DNA of 8,505 nucleotides from an uncultured Oxalobacter sp. (GTDB lineage: Bacteria; Pseudomonadota; Gammaproteobacteria; Burkholderiales; Burkholderiaceae_D). Shown in pieces: positions 1 through 5,714 of the stretch. The stretch spans positions 1 through 8,505 of the forward strand of contig CALGGD010000266.1 of NCBI GenBank assembly GCA_937916185.1, written 5' to 3'. The notes under the pieces are model-generated. The model made no database searches. It was not told the DNA's origin and was given only the letters and a program-made list of their open reading frames with translations. The first letter of the stretch is position 1, and each line of letters opens with the position of its first letter. Both the position numbers and the translations under genes were made by a program.

Positions 1-1145
1 GGATCGACAGGTCCCACATAGTAAATCACACGGTTCGTGAAATCGACCGGCAGGTTCTCACCCTTGGCAAGCATGTCCTGGATCCGTTTATGAGCGGCAT
101 CCCGTCCCGTCAGCATCTTGCCGTTCAGCAGCAGGGGCTGCCCTGGTTTCCACGAAGCCACTTCCTCACGGGTCAGCGTATCCAGGTTCACACGGGTTGA
201 CTTCTCGACATCCGGTGTCCAGCTGATGGCTGGCCAGTCAGACAGGGCAGGGGGATCCAGATAGACCGGTCCCGAACCATCCAGCACAAAATGCGCATGG
301 CGTGTCGCCGCACAGTTAGGGATGATTGCAACCGGTTTCGATGCAGCATGGGTCGGGTACATATGGATCTTCACATCCAAGACAGTCGTCATGCCACCGA
401 CACCCTGCGCCCCAATACCGAGCGCATTGATTTTATCGCACAGCTCAATACGCAGAGCCTCCACCTCATTCTGGGGACCCCGTTCCCGCAGTTCAGCCAT
501 GTCGATGGATTCCATCGCCGCTTCCTTCGCCATCAGCACCGCCTTCTCAGCCGTGCCACCGATACCGATACCCAGGATACCTGGCGGACACCAACCAGCC
601 CCCATATGCCTCACCGTTTCCAGCACATGGTCCACAATCGAATCAGAAGGCATCAGCATCTTCAGCGAAGACTTGTTTTCAGAACCACCGCCTTTTGCGC
701 CGACCGAAACCTCCACCGTATTGCCCGGCACAATATCCATCATAATGACAGCCGGGGAATTGTTCCGGGTGTTCTTGCGGTTGAAATGCGGGTCATCGAC
801 AACGGACATACGCAACCTGTTCTCTGGAAACGTATAGGCACGGCGTACCCCCTCATTGATGGCATCATGGATGCTGCCCGTGAAACCTTCCCACTGCACA
901 TCCATCCCGACCTTCAGGAAAACATTCACCATCCCCGTATCCTGGCAGATAGGGCGCTTGCCTTCCGCGCACAGGCGCGAATTCATCAGGATCTGCTCAA
1001 TCGCATCCCGGGCGGCAGGGCTCTGCTCAATCTCATGGGCCTTTGCCAGATGGTCAATATAGTCTTTCGGATGGTAATAGCTGATGTACTGGAGTGCGGC
1101 GGCAACCGAATCGATCAGGTCGTCCTGCTTGATGATAGTTGTCAT
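1..1145 (-). CDS. fumA: Class I fumarate hydratase, [4Fe-4S], single-chain type (partial, 3' end missing)
   Basis: Interconverts fumarate and L-malate in the TCA cycle; a cytosolic, oxygen-sensitive iron-sulfur enzyme. I translated the minus strand from the ATG at 1145-1143; the frame stays open to base 1, giving 381 codons of an expected roughly 500. Three cysteines sit in the expected cluster-ligand contexts: C67 (ICQDTG), C186 (GWCPPGILGIGIGG) and C278 (PNCAATRH). Other family motifs are SVGAKGGGSENKS near residues 147-159 and, in the C-terminal beta-type domain, GKMLTGRDAAHKR near 342-354. Alpha and beta domains are therefore fused, unlike two-subunit fumarases or tartrate dehydratase. 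The start is firm because the frame upstream meets a TAA within 9 bases; an AAGG about 10 bases ahead is a weak Shine-Dalgarno. It diverges from the tRNA gene. The fumA symbol is by family; beta-proteobacterial naming varies. Confidence 0.93.
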   Translation of the reverse strand, partial: MTTIIKQDDLIDSVAAALQYISYYHPKDYIDHLAKAHEIEQSPAARDAIEQILMNSRLCAEGKRPICQDTGMVNVFLKVGMDVQWEGFTGSIHDAINEGVRRAYTFPENRLRMSVVDDPHFNRKNTRNNSPAVIMMDIVPGNTVEVSVGAKGGGSENKSSLKMLMPSDSIVDHVLETVRHMGAGWCPPGILGIGIGGTAEKAVLMAKEAAMESIDMAELRERGPQNEVEALRIELCDKINALGIGAQGVGGMTTVLDVKIHMYPTHAASKPVAIIPNCAATRHAHFVLDGSGPVYLDPPALSDWPAISWTPDVEKSTRVNLDTLTREEVASWKPGQPLLLNGKMLTGRDAAHKRIQDMLAKGENLPVDFTNRVIYYVGPVD

Positions 1146-1179
1146 AACGTTATGCCTTGGATGTCATTATTGTTGTCGT

Positions 1180-1206
1180 CCCAACCTGTCTGTCAGACTG
1201 ATTGGG
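1180..1206. promoter_or_regulatory. 27-bp interrupted dyad upstream of the fumarase gene (possible operator or leader hairpin)
   Basis: CCCAA (1180-1184) pairs with TTGGG (1202-1206), and GTCTG (1188-1192) pairs with CAGAC (1194-1198), all centred on base 1193. Ten of the thirteen positions in each half are symmetric. It lies 35 bp upstream of the fumarase start on the side where its promoter must be. It could bind a dimeric regulator or form a hairpin in the 5' leader. No convincing -35/-10 pair for the fumarase was found on the minus strand. Confidence 0.4.
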
Positions 1207-1323
1207 CGGAATAAAACATCCATCATTATGGACGCAAAACAGGTCAATACCCATAGGCAAATGGCATTGCCACTCCGCAAAAAAAGAAATGTTGTACTGA
1301 AGGCAAAAAAGAGGCAAAAAGGT

Positions 1324-1351
1324 AAGACAAAGCTTAAAAGAATGCTATAAT
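1324..1351 (+). promoter_or_regulatory. Sigma-70-type promoter for tRNA-Ser
   Basis: A perfect -10 box TATAAT (1346-1351) is preceded, after a 16-bp spacer, by AAGACA (1324-1329), four of six matches to the -35 consensus. Transcription would begin near 1358, leaving a short leader of about 18 nt before the mature tRNA 5' end at 1376. Confidence 0.75.
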
Positions 1352-1375
1352 CTTACTCTTTGAGAATACCGTTCC

Positions 1376-1466
1376 GGAGAGATGGATGAGCGGTTTAAGT
1401 CGCACGCCTGGAAAGCGTGTATAGGTGAATAGCCTATCGGGGGTTCGAATCCCCCTCTCTCCGCCA
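1376..1466 (+). tRNA. tRNA-Ser (anticodon GGA)
   Basis: Complete 91-nt class II tRNA. Acceptor stem GGAGAGA (1376-1382) pairs with TCTCTCC (1456-1462), followed by discriminator G and an encoded CCA (1464-1466). Anticodon stem CACGC (1403-1407) pairs with GCGTG (1415-1419) around loop CTGGAAA; the anticodon GGA is at 1410-1412 and reads UCC and UCU. The long variable arm, typical of serine tRNAs, forms ATAGG (1421-1425) with CCTAT (1433-1437). The T arm is GGGGG, TTCGAAT, CCCCC (1439-1455). The gene is intact although it is probably the integration target of the element that follows, as expected when the element's attachment site restores the 3' end. Confidence 0.97.
1439..1466 (+). other. 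Putative left attachment site (attL) in the 3' end of tRNA-Ser
   Basis: The T arm and 3' acceptor of the tRNA form the usual crossover segment for P4-type integrases, and such an integrase starts 185 bp downstream. I infer that the core lies here. Its exact limits cannot be set because no second copy occurs in the window. Confidence 0.5.
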
Positions 1467-1476
1467 TCAAGACACC

Positions 1477-1505
1477 AAATACCGCCAAATAGGCGGTATT
1501 TTTTT
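1477..1505 (+). terminator. Rho-independent terminator after tRNA-Ser
   Basis: A perfect 10-bp stem, AAATACCGCC (1477-1486) with GGCGGTATTT (1492-1501), closes a 5-nt AAATA loop and runs directly into a T tract ending at 1505. It isolates the tRNA transcript from the integrase gene. Confidence 0.93.
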
Positions 1506-1577
1506 GTTTAAAAACAGGCTCTTCCCTCTGTTCACGTCCAAATAGTACCAAAGTTGCCCAATTAAATCCAAAAAATT

Positions 1578-1650
1578 TTGTATACTTACCCGTATACCTC
1601 GCACTCATACACATTCCCGACTGCGGAATCTTCAAAAAAAAGGTATACAA
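1578..1650. repeat. Three GTATAC sites ahead of the integrase gene
   Basis: GTATAC hexamers lie at 1580-1585, 1592-1597 and 1643-1648. The outer two belong to an inverted pair, TTGTATAC (1578-1585) and GTATACAA (1643-1650). The position between attL and int suits integrase arm-type or excisionase/AlpA binding sites. The last copy overlaps the integrase ribosome-binding region, which would allow autoregulation. The function is inferred only. Confidence 0.35.
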
Positions 1651-1651
1651 G

Positions 1652-2938
1652 ATGGCAACGAAAAGAGAAAAAGAGAAAGCAAAGCGCAAGACAGTTGCTT
1701 TGACATCGAATGACATCAACAAAGCCAAGCCAAAAGACAAGCTGTATACGCTGTTTGACGGGGGCGGTCTATATCTTGAAATCAATCCATCAGGTTCAAA
1801 ACTATGGAAAATGCTGGCAAGGCTGAACGGCAGACAGATAAAGCTGTCTTTCGGCAAGTACCCTGCTGTATCGCTCGAGTATGCCCGCAAAAAGCGTTTA
1901 GAAGCACAGGAACTGATTGCCAAGGGTATCAATCCCAATGAGGCGAAGAAAGCCGCCAAAGCCGCTGAAAAGGCTCGCACAGAACATACTTTTGAAAAGG
2001 TTGCCCGTGCATGGTATGACTTGAGAAAGGGCGGCTGGCAGGAAAGCACTGCCAATTACATCATCAGACGGCTTGAGGCAAACATATTCCCGGTCATTGG
2101 AGACCTTCCAATCAATGAAATCAGGGTGACACACATCAAGCAGGCTTTGCAGGCGATAGAACAGCGGGGGGCTGGTGAAACAGCAAGGCGTGTAAAGACG
2201 GTTGTTGCCAAGATATTCAGATACGCAATCAGCAACGAAATTGCAGACATAGACAATGACGATATATTCAGTCCGAGACAGAAAAAGCATCATGCCTCCA
2301 TTAAACCGGATGAACTGCCAGGTTTACTGAAAGCCATAGATACCAACTCAATCAATATGTCTTTCTATACCAGAACAGCCATCAACCTGATGATGTTGCT
2401 TTTCATCAGGACAGATGAACTGATAGCAGGCGAATGGTCAGAAATCGACCTTGAAAAGGGCGTATGGGTGATTCCATGGCAACGGATGAAAATGGGCGGC
2501 AGGAAAATCAATCCAGACATGACCGACCATCGGATTGACTTGCCACGCCAAGCAGTTGCATTGTTGAAAGACCTGTTGCCCCATTCTGGTGATGGCAAAT
2601 ATCTGTTTCCGTCCCACCGTGACCGCTCAAAGACAGGGCATATCAGCAATATGGCAATATTGCGGGCATTGGACAGGATGGGCTACAAAGGCAAGATGAC
2701 AGGTCACGGCTTTAGGGCTTTGGCAACATCATGGCTGGATGAACAGAAAACGCCAAACGGGGGTAAGCGTTTCAGCCGTGAAGCCATCGAAAGACAGCTT
2801 GCGCATAAGGAAAAGGGGACAACAGACCCTGCTTATCATCGGGGTGAATTTCAGAAAGAGCGTAAAGAGATGTTGCAGGTCTGGGCAGACCATATAGACG
2901 CAATCCGCAGGCAAAACCTCATCAAGTTGGTTGCATAA
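1652..2938 (+). CDS. int: P4-type tyrosine recombinase (integrase)
   Basis: Site-specific recombinase that integrates and excises the element, presumably at the neighbouring tRNA-Ser. The length of 428 aa is normal for the family. Residues about 20-105 resemble the N-terminal arm-binding domain of P4-like integrases (DGGGLYLEINPSGSKLW, then LSFGKYPAVSL). Residues about 112-210 form the core-binding helical domain (TFEKVARAWYD onward). The catalytic domain shows R253 (RTDEL), the H352-x-x-R355 motif (GHGFRALATS), H385 (QLAHKE) and the nucleophile Y395 (AYHRGEF), so the active site looks complete. The ATG at 1652 follows AAGG at 1640-1643 with an 8-nt gap. The gene points away from the tRNA and is followed by 182 bp of AT-rich spacer. 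Confidence 0.95.
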   Translation: MATKREKEKAKRKTVALTSNDINKAKPKDKLYTLFDGGGLYLEINPSGSKLWKMLARLNGRQIKLSFGKYPAVSLEYARKKRLEAQELIAKGINPNEAKKAAKAAEKARTEHTFEKVARAWYDLRKGGWQESTANYIIRRLEANIFPVIGDLPINEIRVTHIKQALQAIEQRGAGETARRVKTVVAKIFRYAISNEIADIDNDDIFSPRQKKHHASIKPDELPGLLKAIDTNSINMSFYTRTAINLMMLLFIRTDELIAGEWSEIDLEKGVWVIPWQRMKMGGRKINPDMTDHRIDLPRQAVALLKDLLPHSGDGKYLFPSHRDRSKTGHISNMAILRALDRMGYKGKMTGHGFRALATSWLDEQKTPNGGKRFSREAIERQLAHKEKGTTDPAYHRGEFQKERKEMLQVWADHIDAIRRQNLIKLVA

Positions 2939-3066
2939 TATCCCATTTCCCGAGTAAACCGTAAAATAGGTTTAAAATCATATACTTATAAAATATCCTA
3001 AAAGATAATCCTTTTAAAATCAATAAATTACAAGGGATTTCTGTCCTAAAATTAGCTGACCAGAAT

Positions 3067-3117
3067 AATAGCCATATGGCGTTTGCGATGATTTGTTCAA
3101 CTTAGACAAAGGCTATT
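3067..3117 (+). promoter_or_regulatory. Inverted repeat masking the ribosome-binding site of the first AlpA-like gene
   Basis: AATAGCC (3067-3073) is the exact reverse complement of GGCTATT (3111-3117). The right arm overlaps the AAAGG ribosome-binding site (3108-3112) and ends three bases before the ATG at 3121. The left arm also overlaps a 10-bp palindrome, GCCATATGGC (3071-3080), so two exclusive foldings or a protein-binding site are possible. Nothing else stands out in the 2939-3066 spacer, which is AT-rich. Confidence 0.35.
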
Positions 3118-3120
3118 TTT

Positions 3121-3429
3121 ATGGAAAGCATAAATACATCATTTTCGAACCGCATCATCAGACCAAAGGAACTGGCTGCCATCCTCGGCGTCAGTCCTGA
3201 AACCATCAGGCTTTGGCGCAAAGGCAACAGCAAAAGGGAACCGCTTAAGGACTTCCCACAACCTATCCAGATTGGAGCAAGGGCAATCGGCTGGCGTGAA
3301 TCAGAGATTGATTCATATATGGAAAAAAGACGTATTCAAAGACAGCCAGAAGCCACAGAAGAAACAACCCAGCAAATAATCCAAAAACCGTTGCTGGGAT
3401 GCAACAAAATCCTGAAAACTTATCTGTAA
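3121..3429 (+). CDS. AlpA/MerR-like helix-turn-helix regulator (first copy)
   Basis: A 102-aa DNA-binding protein of the AlpA/excisionase type. Residues about 13-69 hold the winged HTH: RPKELAAILGVSPETIRLW forms the helix-turn-helix, and IGARAIGWRESEIDSYM forms the wing and C-terminal helix. The tail from about residue 70 is polar and Gln/Thr-rich. In E. coli, AlpA switches on excision of the CP4-57 element; a similar control of integration and excision is inferred here. The start follows AAAGG with an 8-nt gap. The nearest relative in the window is the next gene, which shares the IGARA-x-x-WRES-x-I block. Confidence 0.85.
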   Translation: MESINTSFSNRIIRPKELAAILGVSPETIRLWRKGNSKREPLKDFPQPIQIGARAIGWRESEIDSYMEKRRIQRQPEATEETTQQIIQKPLLGCNKILKTYL

Positions 3430-3466
3430 TTTTGTTTCTGGATATGTCAGTATTGGATACATGGTG

Positions 3467-3488
3467 CAACCCGCTCTGGGTTGTTTTT
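3467..3488 (+). terminator. Rho-independent terminator between the two AlpA-like genes
   Basis: CAACCC (3467-3472) pairs with GGGTTG (3478-3483) around GCTCT and is followed at once by five T (3484-3488). It ends only 32 bp before the next start codon, too close for a promoter in between. It either terminates the first gene while a promoter sits upstream of it, or acts as an attenuator for the downstream genes. Confidence 0.72.
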
Positions 3489-3520
3489 GTCAACAGCCAT
3501 TGATGAAAGGAAAAAATAAA

Positions 3521-3709
3521 ATGGCACTTGATAAAAATCTTAAATTACCGGCTGTCATTGAGGCAACCGGATTGGGACGGTCAACTATCTACCGGATGAT
3601 GGCAGAGGGAACATTCCCCAAATCAATCAAGATTGGGGCAAGGGCTGTCGCATGGCGTGAATCAGACATCAAAGAATATCTGGATGGTCTTGGAGGCAAG
3701 AATGACTGA
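3521..3709 (+). CDS. alpA: AlpA-family regulator (second copy)
   Basis: A 62-aa protein that is almost entirely one AlpA domain: LPAVIEATGLGRSTIYRMM as the HTH, then GTFPKSIKIGARAVAWRESDI and a short acidic/glycine tail. This is a typical length for AlpA-type activators of integrative elements, which may act as excisionase or as activators of excision genes. I chose ATG 3521 over an in-frame ATG at 3461 because AAAGG (3506-3510) precedes it, the domain begins right after it, and the upstream frame runs through the terminator. Its last codons overlap the start of the next gene, so the genes are probably translationally coupled. Confidence 0.88.
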   Translation: MALDKNLKLPAVIEATGLGRSTIYRMMAEGTFPKSIKIGARAVAWRESDIKEYLDGLGGKND

Positions 3710-3908
3710 TACCACTGATACAGGAATCAAGACCGTAAAAATCGGTTTTGCCGTTCATCCAATGGATGACAGTAAGGCGGTTGTTGCGGTTGTCTGTCCA
3801 AAGGATGATGCTGGCTTGTATTCACTGATAATCAGGGAATCGCTGGCAACATACGAGTGGCACAAAAGGGGAAACGTCCTGAACGTGAAAGGAAAGAGCC
3901 ATGATTGA
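3702..3908 (+). CDS. Small hypothetical protein, 68 aa
   Basis: I do not recognise this protein. The start at ATG 3702 is preceded by a strong GGAGG (3692-3696) and overlaps the alpA stop; the longer in-frame reading from 3633 lies inside alpA and is unlikely. The sequence begins with a Thr/Asp-rich stretch, then alternates hydrophobic residues (VKIGFAV, KAVVAVVCP, LYSLIIRES) in the way of a small beta-rich domain. It ends basic (WHKRGNVLNVKGKS). No signal peptide or membrane segment is seen. It overlaps the next gene by 8 bases (ATGATTGA), so the two are almost certainly one transcript. Confidence 0.7.
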   Translation: MTDTTDTGIKTVKIGFAVHPMDDSKAVVAVVCPKDDAGLYSLIIRESLATYEWHKRGNVLNVKGKSHD

Positions 3909-4401
3909 TATTCATACAGTCAAAAACCGTCCCAAAGACGGTAAAAACATAATTGCCTTCATCTGTGATGATGAAGAATACAGCCTGTTGATGTCTGAAA
4001 TCACATTCAAATATGAATGCACCATCAGACCATCCAAAAACGGAAAACCCGTGACAGTTGCCGCTGTCACGGGTATAGATTCTTCTGTTGTTTCTCCCTT
4101 GAGTGATAATAATAAAGAGGAATCCGCTTCTGATTCTACTTTATCCGTTAGTCAGCAGGCAATAGCCGAACTGAAACGGCTTGCAACGGATTCAGAGCGT
4201 GGCAAAGCCATCAGGCGGCTGATTAACGGTGAAGTTGTCACGTCTCAGGATTACCCCCATATAACAACACTTGGCGGTAAGTTGGGCAATCTGTTGGGCA
4301 GAGGGGTTGTCGGTAAAACCAAAGTGGCAAGACGCAGAAAAAATGGCAGGGTTAAAAACTATATCGGCTACTTTTTCCGTGTCATTCCAACAATCCAGTA
4401 A
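3901..4401 (+). CDS. Hypothetical protein, 166 aa, two-part with basic C-terminus
   Basis: I do not recognise this protein. Three parts are visible. Residues about 1-60 are a mixed, probably beta-rich domain (IIAFICDDEEYSLLMSEITFKYE region). Residues about 61-84 are a Ser/Asp-rich low-complexity linker. Residues about 85-166 are basic, with an amphipathic helix (QQAIAELKRLATDSERGKAI), LGGKLGNLLGRGVVGKTKVA, and a cluster RRRKNGR that could contact nucleic acid. The start follows AAAGGAAAGAG and overlaps the previous stop by 8 bases. A perfect 11-bp hairpin lies inside the gene at residues 50-58. The small-gene cluster with alpA suggests a control or accessory role in the element, not a demonstrated one. 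Confidence 0.7.
   Translation: MIDIHTVKNRPKDGKNIIAFICDDEEYSLLMSEITFKYECTIRPSKNGKPVTVAAVTGIDSSVVSPLSDNNKEESASDSTLSVSQQAIAELKRLATDSERGKAIRRLINGEVVTSQDYPHITTLGGKLGNLLGRGVVGKTKVARRRKNGRVKNYIGYFFRVIPTIQ
4047..4074 (+). repeat. Perfect 11-bp intragenic inverted repeat
   Basis: ACCCGTGACAG (4047-4057) is the exact reverse complement of CTGTCACGGGT (4064-4074), with a 6-nt TTGCCG loop. It is GC-rich and lies within the 166-aa reading frame. No T tract follows, so it is not an ordinary terminator; it could be a protein-binding site or an RNA element. Confidence 0.6.
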
Positions 4402-4419
4402 CTTCTGACAATCCAGACC

Positions 4420-4446
4420 CAAGGGAACGCTAATAACGTTCCCTTG
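4420..4446 (+). promoter_or_regulatory. Hairpin immediately upstream of the two-winged-helix gene
   Basis: CAAGGGAACG (4420-4429) pairs perfectly with CGTTCCCTTG (4437-4446) around CTAATAA. It ends 7 bases before the ATG at 4454 and occupies the place of a ribosome-binding site. It may terminate the upstream operon weakly, as only CTT follows the GC part, or may control translation of the next gene. Confidence 0.6.
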
Positions 4447-4453
4447 CTTGCAT

Positions 4454-5380
4454 ATGACATCCAGAAAGCCTGTTGCTGGCATCAAAAGTTACTATGAGCG
4501 GATGATACCCAAGCATAAGGGGAGATTCGCCCGCCTGCCACGTGCATTGATTGATACCGCCTTGTTCCGTGACTTCGGCGGTGATGCAGTCAAAGTGCTG
4601 TGGTATCTGGCAGGCAGATACTTCCCAAACAACAACGGCATGATTGAGGTCTACCCCAAAGAGCATATGCAATGGGGGCTGTCAAAGCACTGTTACAGCA
4701 AGGCACTGGCAGAACTGAAAGCAAAGAATCTTGTATTCCAGACCAATAAGCCAGAACACACCGTCAAAGACTGCTTTGCCTTGACATGGTTGCCTGTGAT
4801 GAATCCGTTGCCACCTTACCTGTCTGTTGCTGGCTTGACCCCAAGGGAGTGGAAAGAAACGCCATTTGCCCGCCTTCCAATAGACCTCATCAATACAGGA
4901 AAGTTTGCCAAGCTGTCAGGTGATGCCATCAAGCTGGCTACTTACATGGTTTCAGATTGGCGGGAAAGCAAAGGGGTAAGGGCAAGGGGATTCACCTTAA
5001 ATGGATACCTGCAATGCTCGCATGAACTGAAATCGACACCCAAGGCAGAACAGCAGGCTTTCAGGAACCGTGGCTTTACAGAAAAACGGTTGATAAAAGC
5101 ACGCCAGAAACTGCTGGATGCTGGATTCATTGTCAGGACGTATGAACATAAGCCACAGCGTCCAAAAGACCTGTCATGCCTCTATACATACAAGGCAGGA
5201 TTGGTGACATCCAGACAGCAGGTATTGCCAGACCTCTATGCTTTCACATGGGGGGAATACCACATCATACCGGATGACAAAGCCGTATTGATGCGGTCAC
5301 TGCGTTTTAAAGCCCCGGCATCAGAAATGCTGTCAGACAATCCGCAGACCTTCCCTGTTGATGCGTGGATGGACGATTGA
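4454..5380 (+). CDS. Protein with two winged-helix domains, candidate replication initiator
   Basis: A 308-aa protein built of two similar DNA-binding modules. Residues about 25-97 (FARLPRALIDTALFRDFGGD, then an NNNG turn, then SKALAELKAKNLVFQT) match in order residues about 138-232 (FARLPIDLINTGKFAKLSGD, then KARQKLLDAGFIVRTY). Each is followed by a similar strand (FALTWLP and YAFTWGEY). This looks like tandem winged helices, as in plasmid initiators of the Rep_3/RepE type and some phage replication proteins; the specific family is not established. The AT-rich dyad-rich region directly downstream supports a replication role (inference). ATG 4454 is chosen over TTG 4448, but no ribosome-binding site is visible; ATG 4502 would still keep both domains. 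Confidence 0.75.
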   Translation: MTSRKPVAGIKSYYERMIPKHKGRFARLPRALIDTALFRDFGGDAVKVLWYLAGRYFPNNNGMIEVYPKEHMQWGLSKHCYSKALAELKAKNLVFQTNKPEHTVKDCFALTWLPVMNPLPPYLSVAGLTPREWKETPFARLPIDLINTGKFAKLSGDAIKLATYMVSDWRESKGVRARGFTLNGYLQCSHELKSTPKAEQQAFRNRGFTEKRLIKARQKLLDAGFIVRTYEHKPQRPKDLSCLYTYKAGLVTSRQQVLPDLYAFTWGEYHIIPDDKAVLMRSLRFKAPASEMLSDNPQTFPVDAWMDD

Positions 5381-5503
5381 TGGTTTTCTTTTCGGTATTG
5401 TTTTAAAAGGCCTTTCTGTGGCTCTGACTGCCTAAAAAATAGGCAAATAAAGGGTGACGTTTTTTATCGAAAAAAAGGTCATGTTATTGATTTTTAACGA
5501 TAT

Positions 5504-5553
5504 TTTAATGCTGTCGTTTTTTGCTGGTTTTTGAAAAAAACGACAGCATTAAA
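5504..5553. repeat. Perfect 19-bp inverted repeat
   Basis: The left arm 5504-5522 (TTTAATGCTGTCG plus six T) is the exact reverse complement of the right arm 5535-5553 (six A plus CGACAGCATTAAA), with a 12-nt loop. A T tract follows the right arm (5554-5558). It could be a bidirectional terminator for the upstream gene, a replication-origin hairpin or a protein-binding dyad. It lies 123 bp after the winged-helix gene's stop. Confidence 0.75.
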
Positions 5554-5614
5554 TTTTTACAAGTCATTGATTTGAAAAAAGAATTTTAAACAGTCATGTT
5601 TTTTACTATATTTA

Positions 5615-5638
5615 TATATATACCTTAAGGTATATATA
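5615..5638. repeat. Perfect 24-bp palindrome
   Basis: A gapless palindrome centred between 5626 and 5627, with core ACCTTAAGGT flanked by alternating TA on both sides. It can extrude as a cruciform or melt easily, and it could bind a dimer. A 6-bp hairpin AGAGAT (5638-5643) with ATCTCT (5653-5658), followed by T residues, adjoins it and resembles a weak terminator. Confidence 0.7.
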
Positions 5639-5714
5639 GAGATTTCTTCTATATCTCTTTTTGTTCCTGTAAGGGACAGCCACGGTATAGAAGCCAATGG
5701 GCAATGGAATCAAA

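Noticed and set aside
291..1350. Plus-strand open frames over the fumarase and its upstream region
   Set aside because: They are shadows of the minus-strand fumarase, whose cluster cysteines and motifs are clear; the piece past 1145 is low-complexity Lys-rich and lacks a domain.
1345..2055. Minus-strand 236-aa open frame reading through the tRNA complement (AERGGFEPPIGYSPIHAFQ)
   Set aside because: This is the familiar spurious translation of an antisense tRNA-Ser and then antisense integrase; no ribosome-binding site or domain supports it.
1898..2914. Minus-strand open frames across the integrase gene
   Set aside because: The integrase has its full catalytic set on the plus strand; the opposing frames have low-quality composition and no starts with ribosome-binding sites.
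3461..3520. Upstream in-frame extension of the second AlpA-like gene
   Set aside because: The extension reads through a Rho-independent terminator and has no ribosome-binding site; ATG 3521 has one.
3633..3701. Upstream extension of the 68-aa gene
   Set aside because: It lies wholly inside alpA in another frame, while ATG 3702 follows a strong GGAGG.
5478..5600. CRISPR-like array
   Set aside because: The recurring words are short, unevenly spaced and without uniform spacers.
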